From Mariniflexile sp041583155 (GTDB lineage Bacteria; Bacteroidota; Bacteroidia; Flavobacteriales; Flavobacteriaceae): 64,000 bases of DNA. The stretch's first letter is position 1. Every line of letters starts with the position of its first letter. Made by a program: the position numbers and the translations under genes. Location of the stretch: NCBI RefSeq assembly GCF_041583155.1, contig NZ_JBFHGK010000006.1, positions 62,001-126,000 on the forward strand. Reading direction: 5' to 3'. Of this stretch, positions 52,092-60,220 are shown in pieces. The notes below the pieces were generated by a model. The model did no database searches. It was not told where the DNA came from and saw only the letters and a list, made by a program, of their open reading frames with translations.

Positions 52092-52265
52092 TTAATTATT
52101 ATAATTTTTTATGCTATTTGTCTTTTTATCAAAGCCGTATGGGCAATGTCTGCAACCACTTTCGCAACAGTAACCTCTTTTTAAGTGGTATTGTTCAGTA
52201 AAACAGCGATACCCTTCAGGCGTTAAATAATAGTCGCCTTCTTCAACTGGAATTATTTTTTTCAT
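52092..52265 (-). CDS. 57-residue Cys-rich protein (DUF5522-like)
   Basis: A short intact frame, ATG at 52265 to TAA at 52092. It encodes a Tyr-rich N-terminus (EEGDYYLTPEGYRCFTEQYHLK) followed by RGYCCESGCRHCPYG. The CC-x3-C-x2-C spacing suggests a metal-binding knuckle. The pattern matches the small proteins annotated DUF5522 in Bacteroidota. Function unknown. It is divergent from the HENIH protein gene at 52306. Confidence 0.8.
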   Translation of the reverse strand: MKKIIPVEEGDYYLTPEGYRCFTEQYHLKRGYCCESGCRHCPYGFDKKTNSIKNYNN

Positions 52266-52305
52266 GTATTACAAAGATAACGTATTTTGGATTGATTTTT
52301 GATTC

Positions 52306-52653
52306 ATGCAAATTATGATTTTAGTTTCACAATATTTAGTACCAAAGGGATATTTAGGTTTAACCTGTTATCCATTTGTGTTTTTAAAGTTTGAAAATCT
52401 AAAAACTAATACAAGGTTATTAAACCATGAAAATATTCATTTGAAGCAGCAGTTGGAATTATTAATTCTGCCTTTTTTTCTAGTGTATTTTATTGAGTTT
52501 TTAGTTCGGTTATTTCAATATAAAAAATGGGATTTGGCTTATAGAAATATCTCATTTGAGAGGGAGGCTTATATAAACGAAAGTGATTTAGAATATCTAA
52601 AACAGCGTCGTTTTTGGTGTTTTTTAAGGTATCTTCGCAGTCATGAACTTTAA
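52306..52653 (+). CDS. Small membrane protein with HExxH motif
   Basis: 115 residues; Met at residue 4 (52315) is an alternative start. His41-Glu42-x2-His45 (NHENIHLKQQLE) is directly followed by a transmembrane helix (about 52-70, LLILPFFLVYFIEFLVRLF), then SFEREAY with Glu85/Glu87 as possible third zinc ligand. This looks like a minimal M48/M56-type gluzincin core. Whether it is an active protease is unknown. It overlaps the next gene by 11 bp, indicating translational coupling. Confidence 0.72.
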   Translation: MQIMILVSQYLVPKGYLGLTCYPFVFLKFENLKTNTRLLNHENIHLKQQLELLILPFFLVYFIEFLVRLFQYKKWDLAYRNISFEREAYINESDLEYLKQRRFWCFLRYLRSHEL

Positions 52654-53554
52654 TCTTGAAAATAGCATAAATCAGCAAATTAATCTTATTCATTTTGCTG
52701 ATGTTGAATTGTTTGTTAAGCGGGAAGATCGCATTCATCCTTTTGTTTCGGGTAATAAATATCGGAAGTTAAAGTATAATTTAAAGGAAGCAGAATCGTT
52801 GGGTTTTAGGACTTTGTTAACTTTTGGGGGAGCTTATTCTAACCATATTGCTGCGGTAGCTTCGGCAGGGCAATTGTTAGGTTTTAATACCATAGGAGTT
52901 ATTAGAGGAGATGAATTAAAAGATGCCAAGAACGATAGTGAAACATTACAGTTCGCTAAATCATGCGGTATGCAATTTAAATTTGTTAGCAGAGAAGCTT
53001 ACCGAAATAAAACGTCTAGAGTTTTTATTGATAGTTTAAAAGCTGAATTTAAGGAATTTTATCTTGTTCCAGAAGGAGGTACTAATGCTTTAGCTGTTAG
53101 TGGTTGTGAGGAAATATTAACAGAAGCGGACGATGATTTTGATTACATATGTTGTGCGGTTGGAACTGGCGGTACGATTTCTGGATTAATAAATTGTTCA
53201 AAACCTAGTCAACAAGTTTTAGGATTTCCTGCTTTAAAAGGTGACTTTTTACAACAAGATATTAGTAAATTTGCAAATAAGAACAATTGGAAACTAATTA
53301 CAGACTATCATTTTGGGGGTTATGCAAAAATAAATACAGATTTGATAACGTTTATAAATGAGTTTAAAAATAATTTTAATGTGCCTTTAGATCCTGTTTA
53401 TACTGGTAAAATGATGTTTGGAATTATGGATTTAATTGAAAAAGATTATTTTCCAAAAGGCTCGAAGTTATTGGCAATTCATACGGGTGGTTTACAGGGT
53501 ATTACTGGGATGAATTCAGTTCTTAAAAGGAGAAATTTACCAATTATAGCATAA
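52643..53554 (+). CDS. PLP enzyme of the ACC deaminase / D-cysteine desulfhydrase family
   Basis: 303 residues, fold type II PLP enzyme. The PLP lysine is in FVSGNKYRKLKY (near residue 35); the phosphate-binding loop is CAVGTGGTISG; the substrate region is FGGAYSNHIAAVA. Members open ACC or split D-cysteine to pyruvate, ammonia and H2S; D-cysteine desulfhydrase is the more common role outside plant-associated bacteria. It overlaps the HENIH gene by 11 bp and precedes the glucosaminidase gene by 5 bp, so the three form one transcript. Confidence 0.87.
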   Translation: MNFNLENSINQQINLIHFADVELFVKREDRIHPFVSGNKYRKLKYNLKEAESLGFRTLLTFGGAYSNHIAAVASAGQLLGFNTIGVIRGDELKDAKNDSETLQFAKSCGMQFKFVSREAYRNKTSRVFIDSLKAEFKEFYLVPEGGTNALAVSGCEEILTEADDDFDYICCAVGTGGTISGLINCSKPSQQVLGFPALKGDFLQQDISKFANKNNWKLITDYHFGGYAKINTDLITFINEFKNNFNVPLDPVYTGKMMFGIMDLIEKDYFPKGSKLLAIHTGGLQGITGMNSVLKRRNLPIIA

Positions 53555-53559
53555 TATAA

Positions 53560-54570
53560 ATGATAAGAATACTATTTTTTTGCTTGTTAGCAAGTGTGAT
53601 GTTAAGTTGTGGTTCTAAAAAGGCTTTAACGAAAAAGAAGTCTTCAAACAAACAAAGAACAGAACAAGTTTATAGAAAGGAACCCAGATCAACTTCAAAA
53701 GGAAATGAAAATGCCACAGAAGTTGTAAATGGTGTTGAAGTTAAAATAGGTTCAACGGAAGAATATATTATACTTTTTAAAGCCATCGCTCAAGAAGAAA
53801 TGCAGTTGTATGGCATACCGGCAAGTATTACTTTGGCTCAAGGAATTCTGGAGTCTAATTCTGGTCGTGGTAGGTTAGCTATGGAAGCTAATAATCATTT
53901 TGGAATTAAATGTCATGAATGGACTGGGGATAAAATTTATCATGATGATGATACCGCTCAAGAGTGTTTCCGAAAATATACCGATTCGAAATACTCTTTT
54001 AGAGATCATTCTTTGTTTTTGTCACAACGGTCGCGTTATGCTGCACTTTTCAAACTTAAAAAAGAAGATTACAAAGGGTGGGCAAAGGAACTTAGAAAAG
54101 CAGGTTATGCAACCGATCCTAGGTACCCCGAAAAATTAATTGGATTAATTGAACGTTATGGTTTGCATAAATATGATGAAGAAGTACTAGGAGATAAGTA
54201 TGTGAAATATGAAGATGAAATAGGTGACTTCTCTATGTATTATGTTGCAAAAGGTGAAACAATGTATTCCATCTCTAAAAAATTCAATATCACTGTTAAA
54301 GAACTTCAAGAAATAAATGCTTTATCAGGAACAGAACTAAGTGTTGGTCAAAAATTGAAAATTAAAAAAGATTTAGGAACATCGGCAACGAATTCAAATC
54401 AGGTAACTCAGGGAAAAGCCTCAACAGTAAAAAGTTCTCATGTGGTTGAAAAAGGTGAAACACTTTATTCTATTTCAAAACGATATAATAAAACCATTAA
54501 AGAACTTCAGGAGTTAAACGGTTTAACTGATACTGGTTTAAATATTGGGCAAACACTTCAGGTTAATTAG
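53560..54570 (+). CDS. Glucosaminidase lipoprotein with two LysM domains
   Basis: 336 residues. Lipobox LSC at Cys17. A basic linker leads to a GH73-like N-acetylglucosaminidase domain (about 70-215): SITLAQGILESNSGRGRLAMEANNHFGIKCHEWTG, with catalytic Glu candidate in GILESNSG. Two LysM repeats follow (about 226-270 and 292-336: YYVAKGETMYSISKKFNITVKELQEIN; HVVEKGETLYSISKRYNKTIKELQELN) for peptidoglycan binding. It trims cell-wall glycan strands from the periplasm. It is followed 17 bp later by hemL. Confidence 0.92.
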   Translation: MIRILFFCLLASVMLSCGSKKALTKKKSSNKQRTEQVYRKEPRSTSKGNENATEVVNGVEVKIGSTEEYIILFKAIAQEEMQLYGIPASITLAQGILESNSGRGRLAMEANNHFGIKCHEWTGDKIYHDDDTAQECFRKYTDSKYSFRDHSLFLSQRSRYAALFKLKKEDYKGWAKELRKAGYATDPRYPEKLIGLIERYGLHKYDEEVLGDKYVKYEDEIGDFSMYYVAKGETMYSISKKFNITVKELQEINALSGTELSVGQKLKIKKDLGTSATNSNQVTQGKASTVKSSHVVEKGETLYSISKRYNKTIKELQELNGLTDTGLNIGQTLQVN

Positions 54571-54587
54571 TATCAAATACATTAAAA

Positions 54588-55874
54588 ATGAATTATAAGA
54601 GAAGCAGTGCGTTATTTGCACAAGCCGAAAACGTTATTCCTGGTGGGGTAAATTCACCAGTTAGAGCGTTTAAAGGAGTTGGTGGGACCCCGATTTTTGT
54701 TAAAGAGGCGAAGGGTGCCTATTTGTATGATGAAGATGATAATCGATTAATAGATTATATAAATTCATGGGGACCAATGATTTTGGGACATGCCCATAAA
54801 CCTGTAGTGGATGCGGTTGTAGAAAAAGCAAAAAAAGGAACTTCCTTTGGAATGCCTACAGAAATTGAAACAAAAATTGCAGAGTTGGCCGTTTCCATGG
54901 TGCCAAATATTGATAAAATTAGGTTTGTAAATTCTGGTACTGAAGCCTGTATGAGTGCCGTTCGATTAGCGAGAGGGTATACTAAAAAAGATAAAATAAT
55001 CAAGTTTGCAGGATGTTATCATGGGCATAGCGACTCGTTTTTAATACAAGCAGGTAGTGGAGCAAGTACCTTTGGTACACCTAACAGTCCGGGTGTAACT
55101 CAAGGCACTGCTAAAGACACTTTATTGGCACGTTATAACGATATTGAAAATGTTGAGGAATTAATTAATGCCAATAAAAATGAAATTGCTTGTATTATCA
55201 TAGAGCCAGTTGCTGGAAATATGGGCTGTGTACCACCACAAAATGATTTTTTATTTAAATTAAGGACACTTTGTACTGAGCATAATATTTTGTTGATTTT
55301 TGATGAAGTAATGACAGGCTTCCGCCTAGCAAAAGGTGGTGCACAAGAACTATATAATATTAAAGCAGATATTGTGTGCTTTGGAAAAGTTATTGGCGGT
55401 GGATTACCCGTAGGTGCGTTTGCTGCTAATAATGAAATTATGAATCATTTAGCGCCTTTAGGTCCAGTATATCAGGCAGGAACGTTAAGTGGAAATCCTT
55501 TAGCAATGGCAGCAGGTTTGGCAATGCTAACTGAGTTAAATAATGATGTTGAAGTTTTTAATCGATTAGCAGAAAAAACCGAATATTTACACAATGGTAT
55601 TGCTAAAGTACTAAATGAAAATAAAGTAACGCATACTATTAATAGGGTTGGGTCTATGATTTCAGTGCACTTTGACGAAGCACCTGTGGTCGATTTTGAA
55701 ACGGCTGCTAAAGGTAATAATGATACATTTAAAAAATTCTTTCACGGTTTGTTGAATGAAGGAGTTTATATTGCACCAAGTGCCTTCGAAACTTGGTTTA
55801 TTACAGATGCTTTAAGCTTTTTTGATTTAGATTTTACAATAAACGCGGTAAATAAAGTTGCTAAAACGCTATAA
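54588..55874 (+). CDS. hemL: Glutamate-1-semialdehyde 2,1-aminomutase
   Basis: 428 residues, full length. Signatures are GGVNSPVRAFKGVGGTP at the N-terminus, FVNSGTEACMSAVRLARG, CYHGHSDSFL, LIFDEVMTGFR, and the PLP lysine in CFGKVIGGGLPVGAF. It converts glutamate-1-semialdehyde to 5-aminolevulinate, the last step of the C5 route to haem. The GAGASTFG-type gating loop (GSGASTFGTPNSPGV) is present, which separates it from other class III aminotransferases. Confidence 0.96.
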   Translation: MNYKRSSALFAQAENVIPGGVNSPVRAFKGVGGTPIFVKEAKGAYLYDEDDNRLIDYINSWGPMILGHAHKPVVDAVVEKAKKGTSFGMPTEIETKIAELAVSMVPNIDKIRFVNSGTEACMSAVRLARGYTKKDKIIKFAGCYHGHSDSFLIQAGSGASTFGTPNSPGVTQGTAKDTLLARYNDIENVEELINANKNEIACIIIEPVAGNMGCVPPQNDFLFKLRTLCTEHNILLIFDEVMTGFRLAKGGAQELYNIKADIVCFGKVIGGGLPVGAFAANNEIMNHLAPLGPVYQAGTLSGNPLAMAAGLAMLTELNNDVEVFNRLAEKTEYLHNGIAKVLNENKVTHTINRVGSMISVHFDEAPVVDFETAAKGNNDTFKKFFHGLLNEGVYIAPSAFETWFITDALSFFDLDFTINAVNKVAKTL

Positions 55875-55877
55875 AAT

Positions 55878-55916
55878 AAAATGCGCATGTTTAACCAGAA
55901 CATGCGCATTTTCACC
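55878..55916. terminator. Bidirectional terminator after hemL
   Basis: Perfect 14-bp stem AAAATGCGCATGTT / AACATGCGCATTTT with a 7-nt loop. It serves hemL on the plus strand and probably the convergent gene ending at 55962. A run of ACTAA-type short repeats fills 55917-55955. Confidence 0.9.
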
Positions 55917-55961
55917 AACTAACAAACTAATTATCTAACTAATCAACTAACTAAAATGTTT

Positions 55962-56435
55962 TTAGTTTTTTTGGTTATCACCTTTTCTTCTTTCATTATT
56001 ATTTCTCTGACTCATAGCATGTTTGCGCATTTTTTCCTGATCAGTTTCCCATTTTTCAAACTGTTCTTTACTTAAAATACTTTTCATTCTGGCTTTGGTT
56101 GCAATTTGATGGTCTAGTTTCGCGTTCATCATTTTTAAGCGTTCTTCTTTTGAAGGTTTTTCTTTAGAATTACTTTCTTTTTTAGCCTTAAAAGTTTCCA
56201 TCATTTCCTTTTTTGCCGTTGCATTCTCCAAATTTAATTTATGAATCTGCTTTTGTTGCGATTCATTTAAATCCAAATGTAATGTCATTTTTTTTGTTTG
56301 AAGTGTAGCCATTTCCTCAGGAGTCAGGTCGCTCATTCTTTGCGTTCTGTTTTCGCGGTTTGGACGTTCTTTTCTTTCTTGTGCAATGCCTTGAATTGTT
56401 ACTAAAGCAAGTGCAATTATGAATAATCTTTTCAT
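55962..56435 (-). CDS. Exported Spy/CpxP-like (DUF4890-type) helical protein
   Basis: 157 residues. Signal peptide about 1-18 (GIAQ). The rest is highly charged and helical, with LTPEEMATLQTKKMTLHLDLNESQQKQIHKLNLEN and a second related stretch MKSILSKEQFEKWETDQEKM, the LTPEQ/LSxEQ pattern of periplasmic Spy/CpxP-type proteins. Such proteins bind metals or unfolded proteins. It ends in a basic, Asn-rich tail. Confidence 0.82.
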   Translation of the reverse strand: MKRLFIIALALVTIQGIAQERKERPNRENRTQRMSDLTPEEMATLQTKKMTLHLDLNESQQKQIHKLNLENATAKKEMMETFKAKKESNSKEKPSKEERLKMMNAKLDHQIATKARMKSILSKEQFEKWETDQEKMRKHAMSQRNNNERRKGDNQKN

Positions 56436-56562
56436 TATAATAAGTTTTAATGTTTTACAGTATTAAGACTTTAGCAATTTGAAAAGGTTTAATTATGCTA
56501 ATGATTTTAACGGAAAGTTAACAGCAATGCTGTTTTAAAAAAAATTGTCTTATTAAATGGAT

Positions 56563-57780
56563 TTATTTAAAAATCGGGAGTTTTAAACTCACTCCCGTTT
56601 GAAAATCGGGCGCATTATTCACCCTAAAATCTTCTTTAAAATAAACACACAAGGTAAGGTTTGGGCGCCCATAAGTGTACATAAACGTCCAAAAAGATAA
56701 TTTTTTATATAAGGTTTCAAATCCATGTTGCCAACCACCATTTATTTCTTTCCATTTTCCAATCATTCGATAATAATCGGCTTCTTCTTTTTTGTTATAA
56801 GAGGTCTGAATTTGGAAATTAACACTAAAAGCATTGTAATTTTTCTTTTTTGTGAATTTGGCTATTTGTAAATCACTTTCAAAAGTGCCCAAGTATGGGT
56901 TGTTGCCTAAATCAATTACCTCTTCAAAGTTAATAAGGTTTTTACGGAGTACATTTAAACCAAGTGCAAAATTAAGCTCATAATTTGATTTGAACTCTAA
57001 TTTTTTTATTGCGTTTGCCGATACACCTACATCTAAAGATGAATTGTATCTAGAGGTATTTATGCCTAAATGACTTCCGAAATTGATAAAGATATTTCTT
57101 GTTTTATTAATGGATAATGTTGGATAATAGTGATGATTAAATTCAAAGCCACCTAAAAAGAAATCATTATTATTTAATTCAAGGTTGTTCCCATACCGAT
57201 CTTGATACCTAAAATTTACTTGGTTTAAGCCATAGTAACGTCTTCCATAGGGGTCTTCACCTCCAATAAGATTGCTATGAAACCATTCAATGCTTTCATC
57301 ACCTGTAAAAACGGAAAAGGGGTATTTTCCTTTGGTTATTAATAATGAGCGGAGGGAAATATCCAATTCATGATTTTTGGTTAATGGAATATTAATACCT
57401 ATACGAAACTCTTTTATTACCGCATCAATTTCAATATTCATATAATCTGCAGGTGTTGTTTCCTGATCTACAAATTGAAAATTTCTATGGTACCATATTA
57501 ATTTACTCTGCTCTTTTTGCGTTTCAGGGTCTTTTGGGATATAAGTTTCTACGAACGGATGAAAGTTGTTACCACTGGTAGAAGTGAAGGTTAAGCTCGT
57601 TTTTTTTTGTGGAGCAAGTTTGAAGTTTGTATTAATTCGAGCGCTAAAAATTCCAAAATGGTGTGTTGCTAAAATGCTTGGTTTTTCAATACCGTTTTTA
57701 AAGTACAAGCTATCTTGTGATTGTCCTAATAAAATGAAGCAGTAACAATTGAAGAAAAGTAGTGTAATATTTTTCAGCAT
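56563..57780 (-). CDS. Putative outer-membrane protein (DUF3187-like)
   Basis: 405 residues. Signal about 1-19 (LLGQ). It alternates amphipathic strands, including KKTSLTFTSTSGNNFHPF, AVIKEFRIGINIPLTKNHELDISLRSLLI, FFLGGFEFNHHYYPTLSI, IFINFGSHLGINTS and KSNYELNFALGLNVL, and ends in TGVSLKLPIFK. The block EFRIGI-P-L...W-FHSN-IGGEDPYGRR resembles the DUF3187 family. Function unknown. Monocistronic. Confidence 0.6.
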   Translation of the reverse strand: MLKNITLLFFNCYCFILLGQSQDSLYFKNGIEKPSILATHHFGIFSARINTNFKLAPQKKTSLTFTSTSGNNFHPFVETYIPKDPETQKEQSKLIWYHRNFQFVDQETTPADYMNIEIDAVIKEFRIGINIPLTKNHELDISLRSLLITKGKYPFSVFTGDESIEWFHSNLIGGEDPYGRRYYGLNQVNFRYQDRYGNNLELNNNDFFLGGFEFNHHYYPTLSINKTRNIFINFGSHLGINTSRYNSSLDVGVSANAIKKLEFKSNYELNFALGLNVLRKNLINFEEVIDLGNNPYLGTFESDLQIAKFTKKKNYNAFSVNFQIQTSYNKKEEADYYRMIGKWKEINGGWQHGFETLYKKLSFWTFMYTYGRPNLTLCVYFKEDFRVNNAPDFQTGVSLKLPIFK

Positions 57781-58115
57781 CTTGTAAAAATATGGAAAGT
57801 TTTAAAAATTATCCAAGTTAAATTTTTAGCAGTTAAATCGTATTAAATTTAGATTATTTAATTAATAACTTATCTTAAAAAATTAACACTTGAAGTTTTT
57901 TTTCTTAAAGAAGGTTAAAAGTTTCAACTTTCATTGTTAAACATTTCTAAATAGTTTTATTGCCAACTAAAAATTGATTCTATTTGTATAGTTATTTATT
58001 TGAGACATATATAAATCTACATAGTAGGTTATTAGGTTAGTAATAAATTATGTTTAGTTGGTTAGTTTTAAAAGCCCAGTAATTAAAATTTACTGGGCTT
58101 TTTATTTTTTATAAA
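57781..58115. other. Intergenic, 335 bp, no gene
   Basis: Lies between two minus-strand genes. AT-rich; I see only the hairpin at 58070-58110. No coding frame. Confidence 0.5.
58070..58110. terminator. Terminator downstream of the hybrid kinase, stronger on the plus strand
   Basis: AAAAGCCCAGTAA (58070-58082) and TTACTGGGCTTTT (58090-58102) form a 13-bp stem. The plus strand continues TTTTTATTTTTT; the minus strand continues only TTTTAAAAC. Confidence 0.8.
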
Positions 58116-60155
58116 TTAATTATTGAAATGGAATCTTAGCAACGAGAATAAATGTTCTTTTTTGAAGGGTTTACTTAAGTAATTATTCATACCACTTTCA
58201 ATGGCTTTGTTTATGGCGGCGGTTGTAACATTTGCTGAAAGTCCAAAAATCAAAACGTGTTTATCGCTTTGTCTTATAATGCGTGTCGCTTCCCAACCAT
58301 CCATTTCGGGCATATGAATATCCATAAAAATAAGTTGGTATTTTTTGTCTTTTACTTTATCTAAAGCAATTTTTCCATTTGCTGCTGTATCCGATTCTAC
58401 TCCGATGTCTAGAAGGAATTTTTTTAATACAATAATATTTAGTGTATTATCATCTACAATTAAAACATCAATATCTTTAAGGTTGAGGTTTTTCTTATTG
58501 TCTAAAGGTAGTTCTGTTTCTTCTGAAATATCAAACAGGAATGATACCGTGAATTTAGTTCCTCTATTATTTTCACTTTCAACAGAAATTTCTCCACCCA
58601 TCATGGCAACTAAGTTTTCACAAATTGCTAAACCAAGCCCACTTCCTTCATGTTCTTTTTTAACGGCATTTTCAATTTGAGTAAATCTATTAAATATGGA
58701 GTCTATTTTGTTTTTTTCTATACCAATGCCGGTGTCTTCAATATTTACTATTAATTTTAATTGGTCTTGAATTACGGTTTCCGAGCAGGTTACTGTAACA
58801 CCACCTTCTTTAGTAAACTTTAAGGCATTCTTTAAAATATTATTTATTACTTGTAGTAACTTGCCAGCATCACCAATTACCATGGTGTTGAGAACGTTTT
58901 CGAAATTTGTTTTAAGGTATAAACCCTTTTTTACAAATAAAAACTGATTGACTTCTATAAGTTCATTTATCTTTTTGGAAGGAGCGAAAATTTGCTTGTC
59001 TAATTCTGTTTTGCCCGATTCTATTTTGTCAATCTCTAAAATATCATTTACAAGGTCTAAAAGGTTGCTAGATGATTTATCCATTAAATCTACATATTCC
59101 TTTTGTGTAGGGGCTAAGTCTTCATCTTTTAAAAGTTCAATAAAACCAATAACGGCATGTAAAGGCGTTCTAATTTCATGACTCATATTTGATAAAAAGT
59201 CCGTTTTTGCCTGAGATGCTACGTAGGCTCTGTCCTTTTCGGCATTAAGTTGTTCGTTTAGTTGAATTAAAGAGTCATTGGCATCAATGGCTTCTCTTGT
59301 TCCTTTTTTTGCTCTTAGAAAAAAATAGATTAGTGATGATACTATTATGGATAGAAAAATTCCCATAATTAAGGCAATATTAATAATAGTTTTCCCTTCT
59401 GCTATTAGAAAATTTTGGGAAGGATAAATATTTAACCGCCATAATTGCTTGTCTAATTCATCAACTAAAATGGTTGTGTTATGAGAAATGTTGCGTTTGG
59501 TTTTTAACCTTATGGAATTGTTTGCTTGGTAAAAAAGGGCTCCTTCATGATCGTACAATTCAACAACATATTGATCTTCTAAATAACTAATAAATTTATT
59601 GAAATTTTCATTAAAATTCATTCCAGCCGTTATGGTACCTTGGAACTTGCCATCAAAATATACAGGAACATCTACCAAAAAGGCTTGACCTGTTTGTGTA
59701 AGTTCTAACCACGAGGTGATGTTTGTTTCACCCGTTTTGGCATGGTTTAGCCATTCATCTTTTCTGTAAGCTAATTGGGAAATATCTAAGTTTAAAGCTT
59801 TTTCATTTCCTTCTAGAGGATTAATCATTCTAATAACCATGTTATTATCAATCCACTCAATAAACCTAACCGATTCGTTTTGTTTTAGAATTAAATTGGC
59901 ATCGTGTTCCCAGTTTTCAAAGTAGTCTCCATTTGTAAACTCCAATCTGCGTTTAACATTCTCAAGTTTTGAAATATCTGCTTGAATGATATTGTGGAAT
60001 TCCTTGGTAATTAATTTGCCTGTATGTGATAGGTTTTCTTCCACAACGGCATAATACCTATTCAAGGAAGTAACATAAGTTACAATTGAAATTGAGATTA
60101 GGATAAAAAAAGTGGTAATAGCAATTATTAAATCTAATTGTGTTTTTTTAATCAT
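58116..60155 (-). CDS. CHASE-type hybrid sensor histidine kinase with receiver domain
   Basis: 679 residues. First transmembrane helix about 9-30, a periplasmic CHASE-like sensor domain (about 35-245, with SVRFIEWIDNNMVIRMINP and QAFLVDVPVYFDGKFQGTI), second transmembrane helix about 258-280, HisKA with phospho-His in SNMSHEIRTPLHAVIGF, HATPase (NNILKNALKF, DTGIGIEKNK, GSGLGLAI), and a C-terminal receiver domain with Asp in LIFMDIHMPEMDG. CHASE-like domains often sense small extracellular ligands. No output regulator is adjacent, so the phosphorelay partner is unknown. Confidence 0.92.
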   Translation of the reverse strand: MIKKTQLDLIIAITTFFILISISIVTYVTSLNRYYAVVEENLSHTGKLITKEFHNIIQADISKLENVKRRLEFTNGDYFENWEHDANLILKQNESVRFIEWIDNNMVIRMINPLEGNEKALNLDISQLAYRKDEWLNHAKTGETNITSWLELTQTGQAFLVDVPVYFDGKFQGTITAGMNFNENFNKFISYLEDQYVVELYDHEGALFYQANNSIRLKTKRNISHNTTILVDELDKQLWRLNIYPSQNFLIAEGKTIINIALIMGIFLSIIVSSLIYFFLRAKKGTREAIDANDSLIQLNEQLNAEKDRAYVASQAKTDFLSNMSHEIRTPLHAVIGFIELLKDEDLAPTQKEYVDLMDKSSSNLLDLVNDILEIDKIESGKTELDKQIFAPSKKINELIEVNQFLFVKKGLYLKTNFENVLNTMVIGDAGKLLQVINNILKNALKFTKEGGVTVTCSETVIQDQLKLIVNIEDTGIGIEKNKIDSIFNRFTQIENAVKKEHEGSGLGLAICENLVAMMGGEISVESENNRGTKFTVSFLFDISEETELPLDNKKNLNLKDIDVLIVDDNTLNIIVLKKFLLDIGVESDTAANGKIALDKVKDKKYQLIFMDIHMPEMDGWEATRIIRQSDKHVLIFGLSANVTTAAINKAIESGMNNYLSKPFKKEHLFSLLRFHFNN

Positions 60156-60220
60156 AAACTATTACCATTTTTTCTTTTAGCATTCAAGTGAATACGCCTT
60201 AAAATAATTTTGCTTGAAAG

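Noticed and set aside
55917..55955. ACTAA-rich short repeats as an attachment site or mobile-element end
   Set aside because: Short, imperfect and low-complexity, with no transposase or integrase nearby.
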